Below the pieces are notes generated by a model. The model saw only the letters and a program-made list of their open reading frames with translations. It had not been told where the DNA came from and did not search any database. A program made the position numbers and the translations under genes. This document shows positions 54,515 through 63,192 of a stretch of DNA of 64,000 bases, one piece after another (position 1 is the stretch's first letter; every line of letters starts with the position of its first letter). The DNA comes from Aquamicrobium zhengzhouense. GTDB taxonomy: Bacteria; Pseudomonadota; Alphaproteobacteria; Rhizobiales; Rhizobiaceae. The DNA is taken from positions 140,419 to 204,418 of the forward strand of contig NZ_JADGMQ010000007.1 in NCBI RefSeq assembly GCF_016124105.1. The letters are read 5' to 3'.

Positions 54515-55382
54515 TGCGCTGCTCCTCGCAGAAATCGGTGTCCGAGCAGACAAACATGTGGCCGCCTCGGTCATCGAGGATCACCTCATCGAGATAGATG
54601 CCGCGCGAGCCGCAGATCGCACATGGCTCGCTGAATTTTTGCACCTCGAAGGGGTGGTCTTCGAAATCGAGGCTTACGACCTTGGTGTGCGGCGGGATCG
54701 CGTAGATGCGCTTTTCGCGGCCAGCGCCAAAGAGCTGCAGCGCTTCCGACATGTGCATCTTCGGATTGTCGAACTTCGGGATCGGCGACGGGTCCATGAC
54801 GTAACGGTCCTCGACCTTGACCGGGTAAGCATAGGTCTTGGCGATATAGCCGTGACGGGCGATGTCCTCGTATAGCTTCACATGCATGAGTCCGTATTCT
54901 TCGAGCGCGTGCATCGTACGGGTTTCGGTCTCGCGCGGCTCGAGGAAGCGAAGCGGCTCTGGGATCGGCACCTGATAGACGAGCACCTGTCCAGACTTCA
55001 GCGGTGTCTCCGGGATACGGTGGCGCGTCTGGATGATTGTTGCTTCATGGGTCCGGGTGGTCACCGCAACATTCGCAACCTTCTGGAAGAATGCGCGGAT
55101 CGAGACGGCATTGGTCGTGTCGTCGGCCCCCTGGTCGATGACCTTGAGAACGTCATCGGGACCAATGATCGACGCCGTCACCTGAACGCCGCCGGTGCCC
55201 CAGCCGTAAGGCATTGGCATCTCGCGGCTGGCGAACGGAACCTGATAGCCGGGGATCGCGATCGCCTTGAGGATGGCGCGGCGGATCATGCGCTTGGTCT
55301 GCTCATCCAGATAGGCAAAATTATAGGTAGCGCCTGCCATCGTGGGCGCGCCCTCGTGTGTGAGGTTATTGCTGGCGGTCAT
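54504..55382 (-). CDS. phnJ: C-P lyase catalytic subunit PhnJ
   Basis: This 292-residue radical-SAM enzyme breaks the carbon-phosphorus bond. The four cysteines in the pattern C-x2-C-x21-C-x5-C (C254, C257, C279, C285) bind the Fe-S cluster and supply the thiyl radical. Other PhnJ landmarks are NFAYLDEQTKRMIRRA near the start and VPFASREMPMPYGWGTGG. It makes methane or another alkane and ribose 1,2-cyclic phosphate 5-phosphate. Everything needed for activity is present. Confidence 0.95.
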   Translation of the reverse strand: MTASNNLTHEGAPTMAGATYNFAYLDEQTKRMIRRAILKAIAIPGYQVPFASREMPMPYGWGTGGVQVTASIIGPDDVLKVIDQGADDTTNAVSIRAFFQKVANVAVTTRTHEATIIQTRHRIPETPLKSGQVLVYQVPIPEPLRFLEPRETETRTMHALEEYGLMHVKLYEDIARHGYIAKTYAYPVKVEDRYVMDPSPIPKFDNPKMHMSEALQLFGAGREKRIYAIPPHTKVVSLDFEDHPFEVQKFSEPCAICGSRGIYLDEVILDDRGGHMFVCSDTDFCEEQRNEH

Positions 55383-55413
55383 GACGACTGCTTTCTCATG
55401 TCAGGAAGGGCGA

Positions 55414-56514
55414 TCATTCGGCGGCCAGATCAAAGGCGTCGCTGGCAGCTTTTGCCTGCTCAGCCCGCATCTTGCGGACGAGTTCCAACTCGGCCTGGAA
55501 GTCGACGTAGTGGGGCAGTTTGAGGTGCTCGACGAAGCCGGTGGCCTGCACATTGTCCGCATGCGAGATCACGAACTCTTCGTCTTGTGCTGGTGCCGTC
55601 CGGTCTTCGCCAAGTTCACCGGCGCGCAGGGCACGGTCACATAGCGCCATCGCCATTGCCTTGCGCTCAGACTGACCGAACACCAACCCGTAGCCGCGGG
55701 TGAACTGCGGCGGTACCTTGGCCGAACCCTTGAACTTGTTGACCATCTGGCATTCGGTCACCTGCACCGTGCCAAGCGGGATGGCGAAATCGATTTCCGG
55801 CACTTCGAATTCGAGCTCGACCTCACCGATGCGGACCTCGCCGACAAACGGATGGTTCATGCCGTAACCGCGCTGGGTCGAGTAAGCGAGCGCGAGCAGA
55901 AAGCCTTCATCGCCGCGCGCGAGCGCCTGCAGACGGGTGTCGCGCTCCATTGGAAACTCCATCGGATCACGGGTGATATCGCCCGGCACCCGACCTTCCG
56001 GCATCTCGCCATCGGCCTCGATCAGACCTTCCTGCGCGAGGATCGATGAGACGCGCACGACCTTCTCATGCTCACCTTCGCGCGTGACCGGCTTGTCCAC
56101 CTGCTTGTCATGTGCCAGCTCGGGATCAAGCAGGCGATGGGTGTAATCGAAAGTCGGCCCAAGGAGTTGTCCGCCGGGCAGATCCTTGTAAGTCGCCGAA
56201 ACACGACGTTCGACGAGCATGTCCTCGGTATCGATCGGCTGCGTGTAGCCAAAGCGGGGAAGCGTTGTCCGATAGGCGCGGACAAGGAAGATCGCCTCGA
56301 TCAGGTCGCCCCTCGCCTGCTTGATCGCAAGCGCTGCCAGTTCCTTGTCGTAAAGTGAGCCTTCGGCCATGACGCGATCAACGCCGACTGACAATTGCTC
56401 GGCGATCTGGTCGATGCGCAGGTCCGGCACGTCGCGATCGCCACGTCGGCGATCAGCCAGCAGACGATGCGCATTGCTGATGGCGGCTTCACCGCCCTTG
56501 ACGGCAACATACAT
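55414..56514 (-). CDS. phnI: C-P lyase core subunit PhnI
   Basis: This 366-residue PhnI protein (E. coli 354) joins PhnGHJ in the core complex and acts as the nucleosidase that, with PhnG, PhnH and PhnL, replaces adenine of ATP by the phosphonate. The opening MYVAVKGGEAAISNAHRLLA is highly typical. It begins 3 bases after phnH and is followed 31 bases later by phnJ. Confidence 0.93.
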   Translation of the reverse strand: MYVAVKGGEAAISNAHRLLADRRRGDRDVPDLRIDQIAEQLSVGVDRVMAEGSLYDKELAALAIKQARGDLIEAIFLVRAYRTTLPRFGYTQPIDTEDMLVERRVSATYKDLPGGQLLGPTFDYTHRLLDPELAHDKQVDKPVTREGEHEKVVRVSSILAQEGLIEADGEMPEGRVPGDITRDPMEFPMERDTRLQALARGDEGFLLALAYSTQRGYGMNHPFVGEVRIGEVELEFEVPEIDFAIPLGTVQVTECQMVNKFKGSAKVPPQFTRGYGLVFGQSERKAMAMALCDRALRAGELGEDRTAPAQDEEFVISHADNVQATGFVEHLKLPHYVDFQAELELVRKMRAEQAKAASDAFDLAAE

Positions 56515-56517
56515 GGC

Positions 56518-57126
56518 TCAGCCCTCTTGAACGTGGATGCGGGTGGTGCGGGGAAGGCAAGCGATTGCATCTGGCGCCGCCAGAATGAGATCAACACCGC
56601 AGGGAAACTGCGCGTTGTTCTCGCTCCACTGACGGACGAATTCGTCCGGCATTGGCTGCGGCGACAAGGGCGTCTCACCTTTGATGCCCGGCCCGCTCAG
56701 GGTGAGTTGATGCCCGCTGTCGAGCGAGACAACCTGCAGGATAATCGTCGTTGAGCGATCGGGATATTCCTGCGTTCCCTGCGCGAGCGACCCAAACGCA
56801 GGCAGCTTTGCGGGATCTGCGACGACGAGGAATTGCGCTTGCGCAGGGTCGGACGTGACCGTTGCGCCCGAGTGGAACGACAGCCAGACGTCGATGCCCT
56901 TGGTGTTCGCGAGACCTGCGTCGAGCCAAACCAGCGTTTCCTGATCGCACAAGGAGAGTGCGACAGCGGCTGCGGCTGGATTGAGCGCGGCGGGCGGGCT
57001 AACCTCGCGATCAACCGCCTGGATCGTTCCTGGCTCCGCCATCGCCCGCATCACCGCGTTGAACGTTGCTTGCGAGTCGAGGACAGGCGATGCAAAGCCG
57101 CCTTCAATATCTGCCGCGCGCATCAA
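56518..57126 (-). CDS. phnH: C-P lyase core subunit PhnH
   Basis: This 202-residue PhnH protein (E. coli 194) is a core subunit needed for phosphonate activation. FRAMAEPGT-like residues occur at the start (NAVMRAMAEPGTI) and the C-terminal part carries LSGPGIKGE. It overlaps phnG by 4 bases. Confidence 0.92.
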   Translation of the reverse strand: MMRAADIEGGFASPVLDSQATFNAVMRAMAEPGTIQAVDREVSPPAALNPAAAAVALSLCDQETLVWLDAGLANTKGIDVWLSFHSGATVTSDPAQAQFLVVADPAKLPAFGSLAQGTQEYPDRSTTIILQVVSLDSGHQLTLSGPGIKGETPLSPQPMPDEFVRQWSENNAQFPCGVDLILAAPDAIACLPRTTRIHVQEG

Positions 57127-57590
57127 TGCTCTCCTCTGACCATGGTAAAGAAGTCGACGCGCGTCGCTGCCGTCTCGTCCCGCTTTCGTTTTGAGCGTGA
57201 GGCATTTCTTTGCCGGAGCGGGCCAAGCAGTTCGCGCTCGATGCGCTGGGCATTTCCATCTTGTTGGATCAGTGCGTCGATTGTCGCCGCGATCCGGACA
57301 CGTTCGGCATCCCGGCCAAGGTGATAGGCATGCCCAACCTCACCCGTTGCGAGCCTCACCGTGACGCGCGTGACCGTCGCCTCGCCGACGTTAAAGGCGG
57401 CACCGCCGCCGCCCATGCGTCCGCGCAGAGTGACAAGACCCGTTTCCGGCCCACGCAAGACGCTAGCCTCGACAGACATTCCCATATCCGCATAGATCTG
57501 CCGAAGTTCGTCGGCAGAGGCGTTCGCTAGAACCCGCATTGCGTCTTGCCGGCGCGCTTGGACCTCGCTGCCAGCGGCTGAACCACTCAT
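57123..57590 (-). CDS. phnG: C-P lyase core subunit PhnG
   Basis: This 155-residue PhnG protein (E. coli 150) is the first gene of the C-P lyase operon. I start at the second in-frame ATG (57590), because GGAG then has six bases of spacing; the first ATG (57596) overlaps that site. Segments RQDAMRVLANASADEL and LRGPETGLVTLRGRMGGGG are family hallmarks. Two palindromes and a Pho box lie between it and the divergent phnF. Confidence 0.92.
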   Translation of the reverse strand: MSGSAAGSEVQARRQDAMRVLANASADELRQIYADMGMSVEASVLRGPETGLVTLRGRMGGGGAAFNVGEATVTRVTVRLATGEVGHAYHLGRDAERVRIAATIDALIQQDGNAQRIERELLGPLRQRNASRSKRKRDETAATRVDFFTMVRGEH

Positions 57591-57600
57591 ACCCATCTCC

Positions 57601-57620
57601 TTGTCTATTTATCTAGACAA
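57601..57620. promoter_or_regulatory. Palindrome at the phnG leader (PhnF operator candidate)
   Basis: TTGTCTATTTATCTAGACAA has perfect 7-base arms around six bases and touches the phnG ribosome site. HutC-type GntR proteins such as PhnF bind palindromes of this size with TCTA/TAGA halves, so this is the best operator candidate. Confidence 0.5.
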
Positions 57621-57632
57621 CCATACCTCTGG

Positions 57633-57648
57633 GGATTAGATCTAACCC
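57633..57648. promoter_or_regulatory. Second palindrome between phnF and phnG
   Basis: TTAGATCTAA is a perfect 10-base palindrome flanked by GG and CC (57633-57648). It lies where the -10 region of a Pho-activated phnG promoter would fall. Confidence 0.4.
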
Positions 57649-57654
57649 TGCACC

Positions 57655-57672
57655 GTAACAGCGCGATGACAG
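57655..57672 (-). promoter_or_regulatory. Pho box upstream of phnG
   Basis: Read toward phnG the sequence is CTGTCATCGCGCTGTTAC, that is CTGTCAT, four bases, CTGTTAC. This fits the PhoB consensus of two CTGTCAT-like heptamers 11 bases apart with one mismatch in the second. It ends 10 bases before the phnF start codon, so PhoB binding could also affect phnF. Confidence 0.75.
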
Positions 57673-57682
57673 TGAGGGTTTT

Positions 57683-58426
57683 GTGCGAGAAAATACGATC
57701 GAGCGTGGAAGTGGCGTCGCTCTATGGCGGCAGATCGCCGACCGCATCCGTCTCGGTATCGCCGATGGCTCCCTCGCAGTTGATGGAAAACTGCTTCCAG
57801 AAACGCGGCTTGCGGCCATGTTTGGCGCAAATCGCCATACCGTTCGGAGTGCGATCGCCGCACTTGAGCAGGAAGGCGTGGTTCAGGCTAAGCAGGGGCG
57901 CGGCACCTTCATCAGGCGAACGCGCCGCATCTCCTACGCGCTCGGATCACGAACGCGCTTCTCGTCCAATCTCGAGGGACAGGCGAAGGAAGTTCTGTCC
58001 ACATTGTTAAAGGCGGATACGATCAAGGCCGACGCGAGTTTCGCCGAAGTGCTTGGCATAAGCTTAGGCGCACCATTGATCCGGCTCGATATTCTTGGGC
58101 AGGCAGATGGCCAGTCGGTATCCTGTGCAACGCACTGGTTTGACGGCGAGCGGTTCAAGGATTTCGAAAGTCATTATGCGCAGACGCGATCGATCACCGC
58201 TACGCTCCGGCACTATGGCATCAGCGACTATGTGCGACGCCAGACGAGCGTGACGGCACGTCACGCCGAAGGCGAGGTCCTGTCTCAACTGGGGCTCGCA
58301 CCGGGCGCAATCGTGCTGGTCGCCAAAGCGATCAATGAAACGCCGGATAGCATCGCCTTCCAACTTTCAGAGACATTATTCCCGGCAGATAGGGTTGAAC
58401 TGACAGTCAACCGCTATCCGAAATAG
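57683..58426 (+). CDS. phnF: GntR/HutC-family regulator PhnF
   Basis: This is a 247-residue HutC-type regulator: an N-terminal winged helix (LPETRLAAMFGANRHTVRSAIAALEQEG, about residues 38-65, with the GVVQAKQGRGTFI wing) and a C-terminal UTRA effector domain. It starts at a GTG behind GTGAGGG. Its position divergent from phnGHIJKL identifies it as PhnF, presumably a repressor of the phn genes. Confidence 0.9.
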   Translation: MRENTIERGSGVALWRQIADRIRLGIADGSLAVDGKLLPETRLAAMFGANRHTVRSAIAALEQEGVVQAKQGRGTFIRRTRRISYALGSRTRFSSNLEGQAKEVLSTLLKADTIKADASFAEVLGISLGAPLIRLDILGQADGQSVSCATHWFDGERFKDFESHYAQTRSITATLRHYGISDYVRRQTSVTARHAEGEVLSQLGLAPGAIVLVAKAINETPDSIAFQLSETLFPADRVELTVNRYPK

Positions 58427-58710
58427 CCTGTTTTCCATGATCTGAAACGGCCGTACATCTTGCCGTGCTGATGTTTCTCGACAAGGTGCCAAGTTCCAAA
58501 CCACCACCGCGAGTGTGCGCTGCCTTCATAGCTATTGTCAGTTGCTTTGTAGCGATGGAAAGCCTCAGGCAGCTATCTCGGCGCTGAAACAGGAAATTCG
58601 AGGACATAGAGGCGATCAACCTGAATCCTCCGGGGCGTTGCCGGGCCATGTTCGCCCCCGAAAACGCCCGGGGTTCATCGCCACGGCACTGCACGAGTGG
58701 ATCGTAGCTG
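58427..58710. other. Unassigned stretch after phnF
   Basis: No convincing gene is seen on either strand. It may be old mobile-element debris, since it leads into an IS3 transposase relic, but nothing in it is recognisable. Confidence 0.35.
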
Positions 58711-58871
58711 TCGACGCAAAGACCGCACTCATACCTCGGATATAAACGGCCGGCAGCAGAGGCCATCATCTGGTCCGCGCCAACGCGCGGATTGGAGCCA
58801 TCATCTACACAGACGATCGTCGTATAGCCGATCATTCACTGAGGCTGAGACCGGACCACCATATGGGGCCA
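58711..58871 (+). mobile_element. IS3-family relic: transposase C terminus and right end
   Basis: The plus strand reads STQRPHSYLGYKRP, then AEAIIW, and ends at a stop at 58825-58827. This is the C-terminal tail of an IS3-family transposase (compare NTERPHSSLGYKPPAPQAIIW in the right-hand relic at 62.9-63.1 kb). The sequence after the stop, GGACCACCATATGGGGCCA, matches the end of the right-hand relic (GGACCACCCTATGGGGTCA) at 16 of 19 bases and ends in CA, so it is the IS right end. It stops 3 bases from the 3' end of a phnE gene. Confidence 0.72.
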
Positions 58872-58874
58872 TGC

Positions 58875-59687
58875 CTAGATAGTGGCCTTGCGGATGCTGG
58901 AGGAGATCGCTTCGCTGCACAACACTGTCGCGAGGATCAACAGCACGATCAGGAGCACCTGCGGCCAAGCCAGCATGTTCAGGCTTGACTGCAACTGCAT
59001 GCCAATGCCGCCCGCGCCGACGAGCCCGAGAATGGTGCTCTCGCGGATATTGATGTCCCAGCGAAACACTGAAATTCCGACGAAAGCCGGCAGCACCTGA
59101 GGCCAGATCCCAAAATTGAGGATCTGCGCCTTGCTAGCGCCGGTCGCGGTGATCGCCTCGACCTGTTTCAGGTCGGTTTCCTCAATGGCTTCATAAAGCA
59201 ATTTTCCGACGAAACCGATCGAGCGAAAAGCGATTGCAATGATGCCTGCCAGAAGGCCCGGCCCGAGGATCGAGACCAGCAACAGGGCCCAGATCAGCGA
59301 GTTGATCGAGCGCGAGGCAACGATGCAGAAAAGCGCGAGGGGCCGCAGGATCAGGCGCGACGGCGTCGTATTCGAAGCGGCCAGAAACGCCAGCGGCACG
59401 GCAAGCGCGGTTCCGAGCAGCGTGCCCAGAGTTGCGATGTTGAGCGTGTCCCACAGCGGTGACCACAGCTGATCCATATAGCTCCAGCGGGGCGGCCAAG
59501 ACCTGCTCGCAATGTCGGCAGCCGCCTGAGGCGCGTCCCACACGAACGACCAGATCGTGCGCTGGGTCATCTCTTCGCAGCACCATACAAACAGCGCCAC
59601 GATACCAAGCCATAAAGCCCAGATGGCAAGCTGCGCCGTAGGCGTACGGCGGCGCCAGACGGGAACTGAAGTTTCCACCGGGCTCAT
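58875..59687 (-). CDS. phnE: Phosphonate-type ABC permease, second system (PhnE-like)
   Basis: This is a 270-residue PhnE-family permease. I start at the ATG at 59687, which shares ATGA with the end of the upstream permease gene; the frame is open far upstream but only antiparallel to that gene's coding frame. The EAA-like loop KQVEAITATGASKAQILNFG is clear in the C-terminal half. It is the last gene of a second phnD-phnC-phnE-phnE operon, and its stop codon nearly touches an IS relic. Confidence 0.87.
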   Translation of the reverse strand: MSPVETSVPVWRRRTPTAQLAIWALWLGIVALFVWCCEEMTQRTIWSFVWDAPQAAADIASRSWPPRWSYMDQLWSPLWDTLNIATLGTLLGTALAVPLAFLAASNTTPSRLILRPLALFCIVASRSINSLIWALLLVSILGPGLLAGIIAIAFRSIGFVGKLLYEAIEETDLKQVEAITATGASKAQILNFGIWPQVLPAFVGISVFRWDINIRESTILGLVGAGGIGMQLQSSLNMLAWPQVLLIVLLILATVLCSEAISSSIRKATI

Positions 59688-60511
59688 TTCAACCATCCCC
59701 GCATCTGCGATGACGCATATTCCGACAGCATGACGATGGCGATGATGATGAGAAGGATCGCTCCCGCACTGCCGTATTCGTAACGCGACAGCGCCGTATC
59801 CAGCGTGCCGCCGATGCCCCCTGCCCCGACAATGCCGATCACCGCGCTTTCGCGAAAATTGATGTCCAGCCGGTAGACCGAGAGTCCGATCATGCGCGGC
59901 ATCACCTGCGGCTGAACCGCATAGCTGACCAATTGCAGCCATGACGCACCCGTGGCGCGGATCGCCTCGATCTGCCGAGGGTCGCACTCCTCAATATCGT
60001 CGGCGAGCAGCTTGCCTATGAAACCGATGGTGGCAAAAGTCAGCGTCAGGAAGCCCGCAAAAGCGCCAAAGCCAAAAAACGCGACCAAGAGGATGGCGAC
60101 GATGATCTCCTGCAACGAGCGCGAGACCGCGATGATGCTGCGGCAGAGGCCATAGGCCCAGCCCGGGGAAATGTTGCGCGCCGCGCCAACGCCGATGGGG
60201 ATCGAGATCAAAACGCCCGCGACGGTCGAGGTAAATGTCATCGTCAGGCTTTCCATCAAGCCCTGCGATATGTCGCGCCAGCGCGTCGTGAAGTCCGGAG
60301 CCAAAAAGCCCTTAATAAAGCGAGAGCCGCGTTCCATCCCATCGGCTACCCGGGTCCAATCGACGTCTACCGAACCGATGCCGACGACCAGATAGGCGAG
60401 AGCTAGAAAGAAGATCACATATCGCCAGGTCCGTGAGCGGATCAGCAGCGGCGGTCGACGCCAGCTCCTCGGATAATCACCAAGCGTCGTAGAGGGCGTT
60501 GCGCTGCTCAT
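59684..60511 (-). CDS. phnE: Phosphonate-type ABC permease, second system (PhnE-like)
   Basis: This is a 275-residue PhnE-family permease with about six helices; the EAA-like loop reads [19 protein letters not shown] near residues 175-193. It overlaps phnC and the other permease gene by 4 bases each. With them it forms a second importer for phosphonate, phosphite or a related oxyanion. Confidence 0.87.
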   Translation of the reverse strand: MSSATPSTTLGDYPRSWRRPPLLIRSRTWRYVIFFLALAYLVVGIGSVDVDWTRVADGMERGSRFIKGFLAPDFTTRWRDISQGLMESLTMTFTSTVAGVLISIPIGVGAARNISPGWAYGLCRSIIAVSRSLQEIIVAILLVAFFGFGAFAGFLTLTFATIGFIGKLLADDIEECDPRQIEAIRATGASWLQLVSYAVQPQVMPRMIGLSVYRLDINFRESAVIGIVGAGGIGGTLDTALSRYEYGSAGAILLIIIAIVMLSEYASSQMRGWLK

Positions 60512-61335
60512 GTGGTCTCGAAAAGTCTTGTCGCCTGCGCTCTCGCATCGGCTTCGTCTTCGGCGGATTCCATTGCGCCATTGCGCATAGCCTGCCAGTC
60601 CTCGGCGCCATAGATTTCGGTCAGGACGTTTTCCGTCAGCTCTTCCGGGCGACCGTCGAACACCACCTTGCCGGCACGCAGGCCGATAATGCGATCGGTG
60701 AATTGCTTGGCCAGCAGGACGTCGTGGATATTCACGATCGCCGGCAGCTCGTTCTCGCGGCAGATCTCGGTCAGGAGCCGCATGATCTGGCGCGAGGTGC
60801 GCGGGTCAAGGCTGGCGGTTGGCTCATCGACAAGAAGGAGTTCCGGCTCCTGCTCCAGCGCTCGGGCGATTCCTACCCGCTGCCGTTGACCTCCCGAAAG
60901 CGCATCGGCGCGCTTGTCGACATGATCAGACAGACCGACGCGTTCGAGAAGCTGGTAGGCGCGCGCTATGTCGCGCCCGGGAAAGCGGCGGGTAAAGCTG
61001 CGCCAGAAGGAGACATATCCAAGCCGACCCGACAGGACGTTCTCCATGACGGTCAGACGTTCGACCAATGCGTATTCCTGGAAAATCATGCCGATCCGTC
61101 GTCGCGCTTGGCGCAGGCCTTGCCCGCTGAGACTCGTCAGCGCGGTGCCATTCAGTCGAACCTCACCTGCGCTTGGCTCGACCAGACGGTTGATGCATCG
61201 GATGAGTGTCGATTTCCCAGCCCCGGACGGGCCAATCAGCCCGACGACCTGACCTTTCGGCAAGGTCAGAGACACGTCGTCAAGGGCCCGATCGCCCGTG
61301 CGATAGGTCTTGTTGAGTGCGATGATGTCCAGCAT
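60508..61335 (-). CDS. phnC: Phosphonate-type ABC ATPase, second system (PhnC-like)
   Basis: This 275-residue PhnC-type ATPase has Walker [10 protein letters not shown] near residues 35-43, the signature [15 protein letters not shown] near 145-159, and Walker [13 protein letters not shown]. It follows the phnD-like gene after a hairpin, as in the first system. Confidence 0.9.
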   Translation of the reverse strand: MLDIIALNKTYRTGDRALDDVSLTLPKGQVVGLIGPSGAGKSTLIRCINRLVEPSAGEVRLNGTALTSLSGQGLRQARRRIGMIFQEYALVERLTVMENVLSGRLGYVSFWRSFTRRFPGRDIARAYQLLERVGLSDHVDKRADALSGGQRQRVGIARALEQEPELLLVDEPTASLDPRTSRQIMRLLTEICRENELPAIVNIHDVLLAKQFTDRIIGLRAGKVVFDGRPEELTENVLTEIYGAEDWQAMRNGAMESAEDEADARAQATRLFETT

Positions 61336-61357
61336 CGGAGCCTCCTCGACAATGCGA

Positions 61358-61388
61358 AAATGGCGGGCCGTAACGGTCCCGCCATTTC
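61358..61388 (-). terminator. Attenuator hairpin between second phnD and phnC
   Basis: On the minus strand AAATGGCGGG and CCCGCCATTT flank a CCG/CGG stem with a TTA loop (one bulge); TTTTCGC follows. The same arrangement as in the first phn transporter suggests the same control of subunit ratio. Confidence 0.6.
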
Positions 61389-61406
61389 AGGCCGGATCTC
61401 GAAGGA

Positions 61407-62360
61407 TCAGTTACAGGTATATTTTACGCCGAGTGCGGCATCGATCTGGCGGATCACCGACCAGTCTTCCTTGAAGGTAATCGGGACGAACTTGGTCTCG
61501 CCCTGGGCCTCGAACTCTTTCTGAAGGGCGCTGCCCTCCCAGTTGAAGCTGAAGAACGCTTCCTTGATCTTGGCCTGCAGGTCGGGCGCGAGGTTGTGAG
61601 CTAGACCATAACCCGTCGTCGGGAAGGTTGCCGACTTGTAGATCGTCTGCAGCGCATCGGAACTGACCACTTCGCGAGCGATCATTCGCTTCAGCACTGA
61701 ATTGGCGACCGCAGCGGCCTGATAATCCTTGTTCGCCACGCCCAAGATCGAATTGTCGTGCGCGCCGGAGAAGGCGGGCGTGTAGTCTTCGTTTGCCTTG
61801 AGGCCGAATTCCGATTCCAGCAGCGCCTGAGGTGCCTTAAACCCCGAGTTCGAGGTTTCCGACGTGAAGGCGAGTTGCTTGCCGGCGAGATCTTCGGGCT
61901 TCTCGATGCCTGAACCTGGATGGGTGATGATCTCCATCTCATAGCCGAAGCTGTCATCGGCACGCGCCATCATCGCGAAGGGACGGAAGCCCGAGCAGGC
62001 GACAGCTATTGGATTGCCGCCGGTGTTGACGCCGGCAATGTGCAGACGGCCAGCGCGCAGCGCCTCATATTGAGCGGCATTCGACTGGACCGGGAAGAAC
62101 TCCACCTTCTTGCCTGTGACGTCGGCAAGATGGTCAAGGAAACCCTGCCACACATCGACGTAAACCGACGGGTCTTCCACCGGCGTATACGCAAAGATCA
62201 GGGTCTCTGGATCAACTAGCTGGGCCGGATCGGACGGTATATCCGCGACTAGGTCGCCGTCCGCATCGGTATAGCGCGCGTCCAGCGTGAATTCCTGTGC
62301 AGCGGCGGGAAGTGCAGCCATCAGAGCGATGGTTGCGGCAGCAAGCATGTGACGAGTCAT
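61407..62360 (-). CDS. phnD: Phosphonate/phosphite-type binding protein, second system (PhnD-like)
   Basis: This 317-residue periplasmic protein has a signal peptide ending at AAA-Q. It differs from the first PhnD: an inserted N-terminal stretch (FTLDARYTDADGDLVADIPS) and the family segments IFAYTPVEDPSVYVDVWQGF, LRAGRLHIAGVNTGGNP and FTSETSNSGFKAPQALLE. It looks like the branch that includes phosphite- and phosphonate-binding proteins of uncertain specificity. It heads its operon; three Pho-like heptamers lie upstream. Confidence 0.87.
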   Translation of the reverse strand: MTRHMLAAATIALMAALPAAAQEFTLDARYTDADGDLVADIPSDPAQLVDPETLIFAYTPVEDPSVYVDVWQGFLDHLADVTGKKVEFFPVQSNAAQYEALRAGRLHIAGVNTGGNPIAVACSGFRPFAMMARADDSFGYEMEIITHPGSGIEKPEDLAGKQLAFTSETSNSGFKAPQALLESEFGLKANEDYTPAFSGAHDNSILGVANKDYQAAAVANSVLKRMIAREVVSSDALQTIYKSATFPTTGYGLAHNLAPDLQAKIKEAFFSFNWEGSALQKEFEAQGETKFVPITFKEDWSVIRQIDAALGVKYTCN

Positions 62361-62389
62361 CTATTGCTCCAAGAGGGTCATTTGGGAGA

Positions 62390-62434
62390 AGTATAATTTT
62401 GCTCTATGACGCCCGTATGCAGGTTCCGTGACGG
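62390..62434 (-). promoter_or_regulatory. Pho-regulated promoter candidate of the second phnD operon
   Basis: Read toward phnD, three heptamers at 11-base steps occur: CCGTCAC, CCTGCAT and GCGTCAT (62434-62406), each 4-5 of 7 to CTGTCAT. Ten bases after the last comes TATACT (62395-62390), a good -10 box at the spacing expected when PhoB replaces a -35 element. Confidence 0.5.
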
Positions 62435-62599
62435 TCCTGCGACGCTGTCTGTGAGTCAGCGTTCACTTGGGGAATAGGTTTCCAAAGCTCAGAGTGCTCT
62501 CCTGGAACTGAAGCGGTGGATCGATGTAAATAACCCTAGATTTGTGGGTGCCTTTCTTCCCTAAATTTGAGGCAAGGAGGTCCTGATGCGGTCTAGCAA

Positions 62600-62830
62600 T
62601 TTCACCTGGCTCTTCGAGATGCCGCTCATGCTCATCGCCTTAACCAGATCGTCGACAGAACGCGTCGAGATGCCTTGGATATAGGCCTCCTGGATCACGG
62701 CCGTCAGCGCCTTCTCGGCCATGCGGCGTCGCTCCAGAAAGCCGGGGAAGTAGCTTTCCTTCCGGAGCTTGGGAATGCGCAGCTCGACCGTGCTCGCCCT
62801 CGTCTCCCAATCACGGTCCCGGTCGCCATT
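62600..62830 (-). mobile_element. IS256-family transposase fragment
   Basis: About 75 residues are recognisable: RIPKLRKESYFPGFLERRRM, then AEKALTAVIQEAYIQGISTR and SVDDLVKAMSMSGISKSQV. This is the N-terminal part of an IS256-type (mutator) transposase, upstream of its DDE catalytic residues. Both ends are cut; the frame runs on into unrelated codons to a stop at 62561. Non-functional. Confidence 0.82.
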
Positions 62831-62836
62831 GTGGCC

Positions 62837-63066
62837 TGACCCCATAGGGTGGTCCAGTTTCAGTCTTAATGCATGATCGGCTTTTGGGCCATCGCCTGTG
62901 CCGAGGATGGAGCCGATCCGCGCGCTGGCGCAGGCCAGATGATGGCCTGCGGTGCCGGCGGCTTGTAGCCGAGCGATGAGTGAGGCCGCTCGGTATTGTA
63001 GTAGTGCCGCCATGCCTCGATGATGACCTTTGCCTCGGCGAGGCTGTAGAAGATCTCACCGTTGAG
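62837..63066 (-). mobile_element. IS3-family relic: transposase C terminus and right end
   Basis: The minus strand encodes DLNGEIFYSLAEAKVIIEAW, then RHYYNTERPHSSLGYKPPAP and AIIWPAPARG, ending at 62866. This is the end of an IS3 OrfB integrase domain, including the last conserved Glu region. After the stop comes the IS end GGACCACCCTATGGGGTCA (to 62837). It is a longer, better-kept copy of the relic at 58.7 kb and lies in the opposite orientation. Confidence 0.85.
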
Positions 63067-63078
63067 GTCGATGACTTC

Positions 63079-63192
63079 ATGCGCTTGATCGCGATCTTGC
63101 GGGAATACGGCCTGCCAGTGCGTATCGGTTTTGAAGCCACAGGCAATTACCATCGGGTTCTGATGTATCACCTTGGCGTCGCCGCCAGATCG
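63079..63192 (+). mobile_element. IS110-family transposase fragment
   Basis: The plus strand reads LREYGLPVRIGFEATGNYHR and then VLMYHLGVAA. FEATGNYH is the hallmark of the N-terminal DEDD domain of IS110-type transposases. Only about 38 codons remain, joined on one side to the IS3 relic and on the other to a truncated citE gene. Confidence 0.78.

Noticed and set aside
58427..58710. Possible coding frames between phnF and the IS3 relic
   Set aside because: Several short frames are open but none reads like a protein family or has a good start.
59688..59987. Long N-terminal extension of the second-system PhnE
   Set aside because: It lies wholly antiparallel in frame to the neighbouring permease codons and would add 100 low-complexity residues; ATGA coupling at 59687 is standard.
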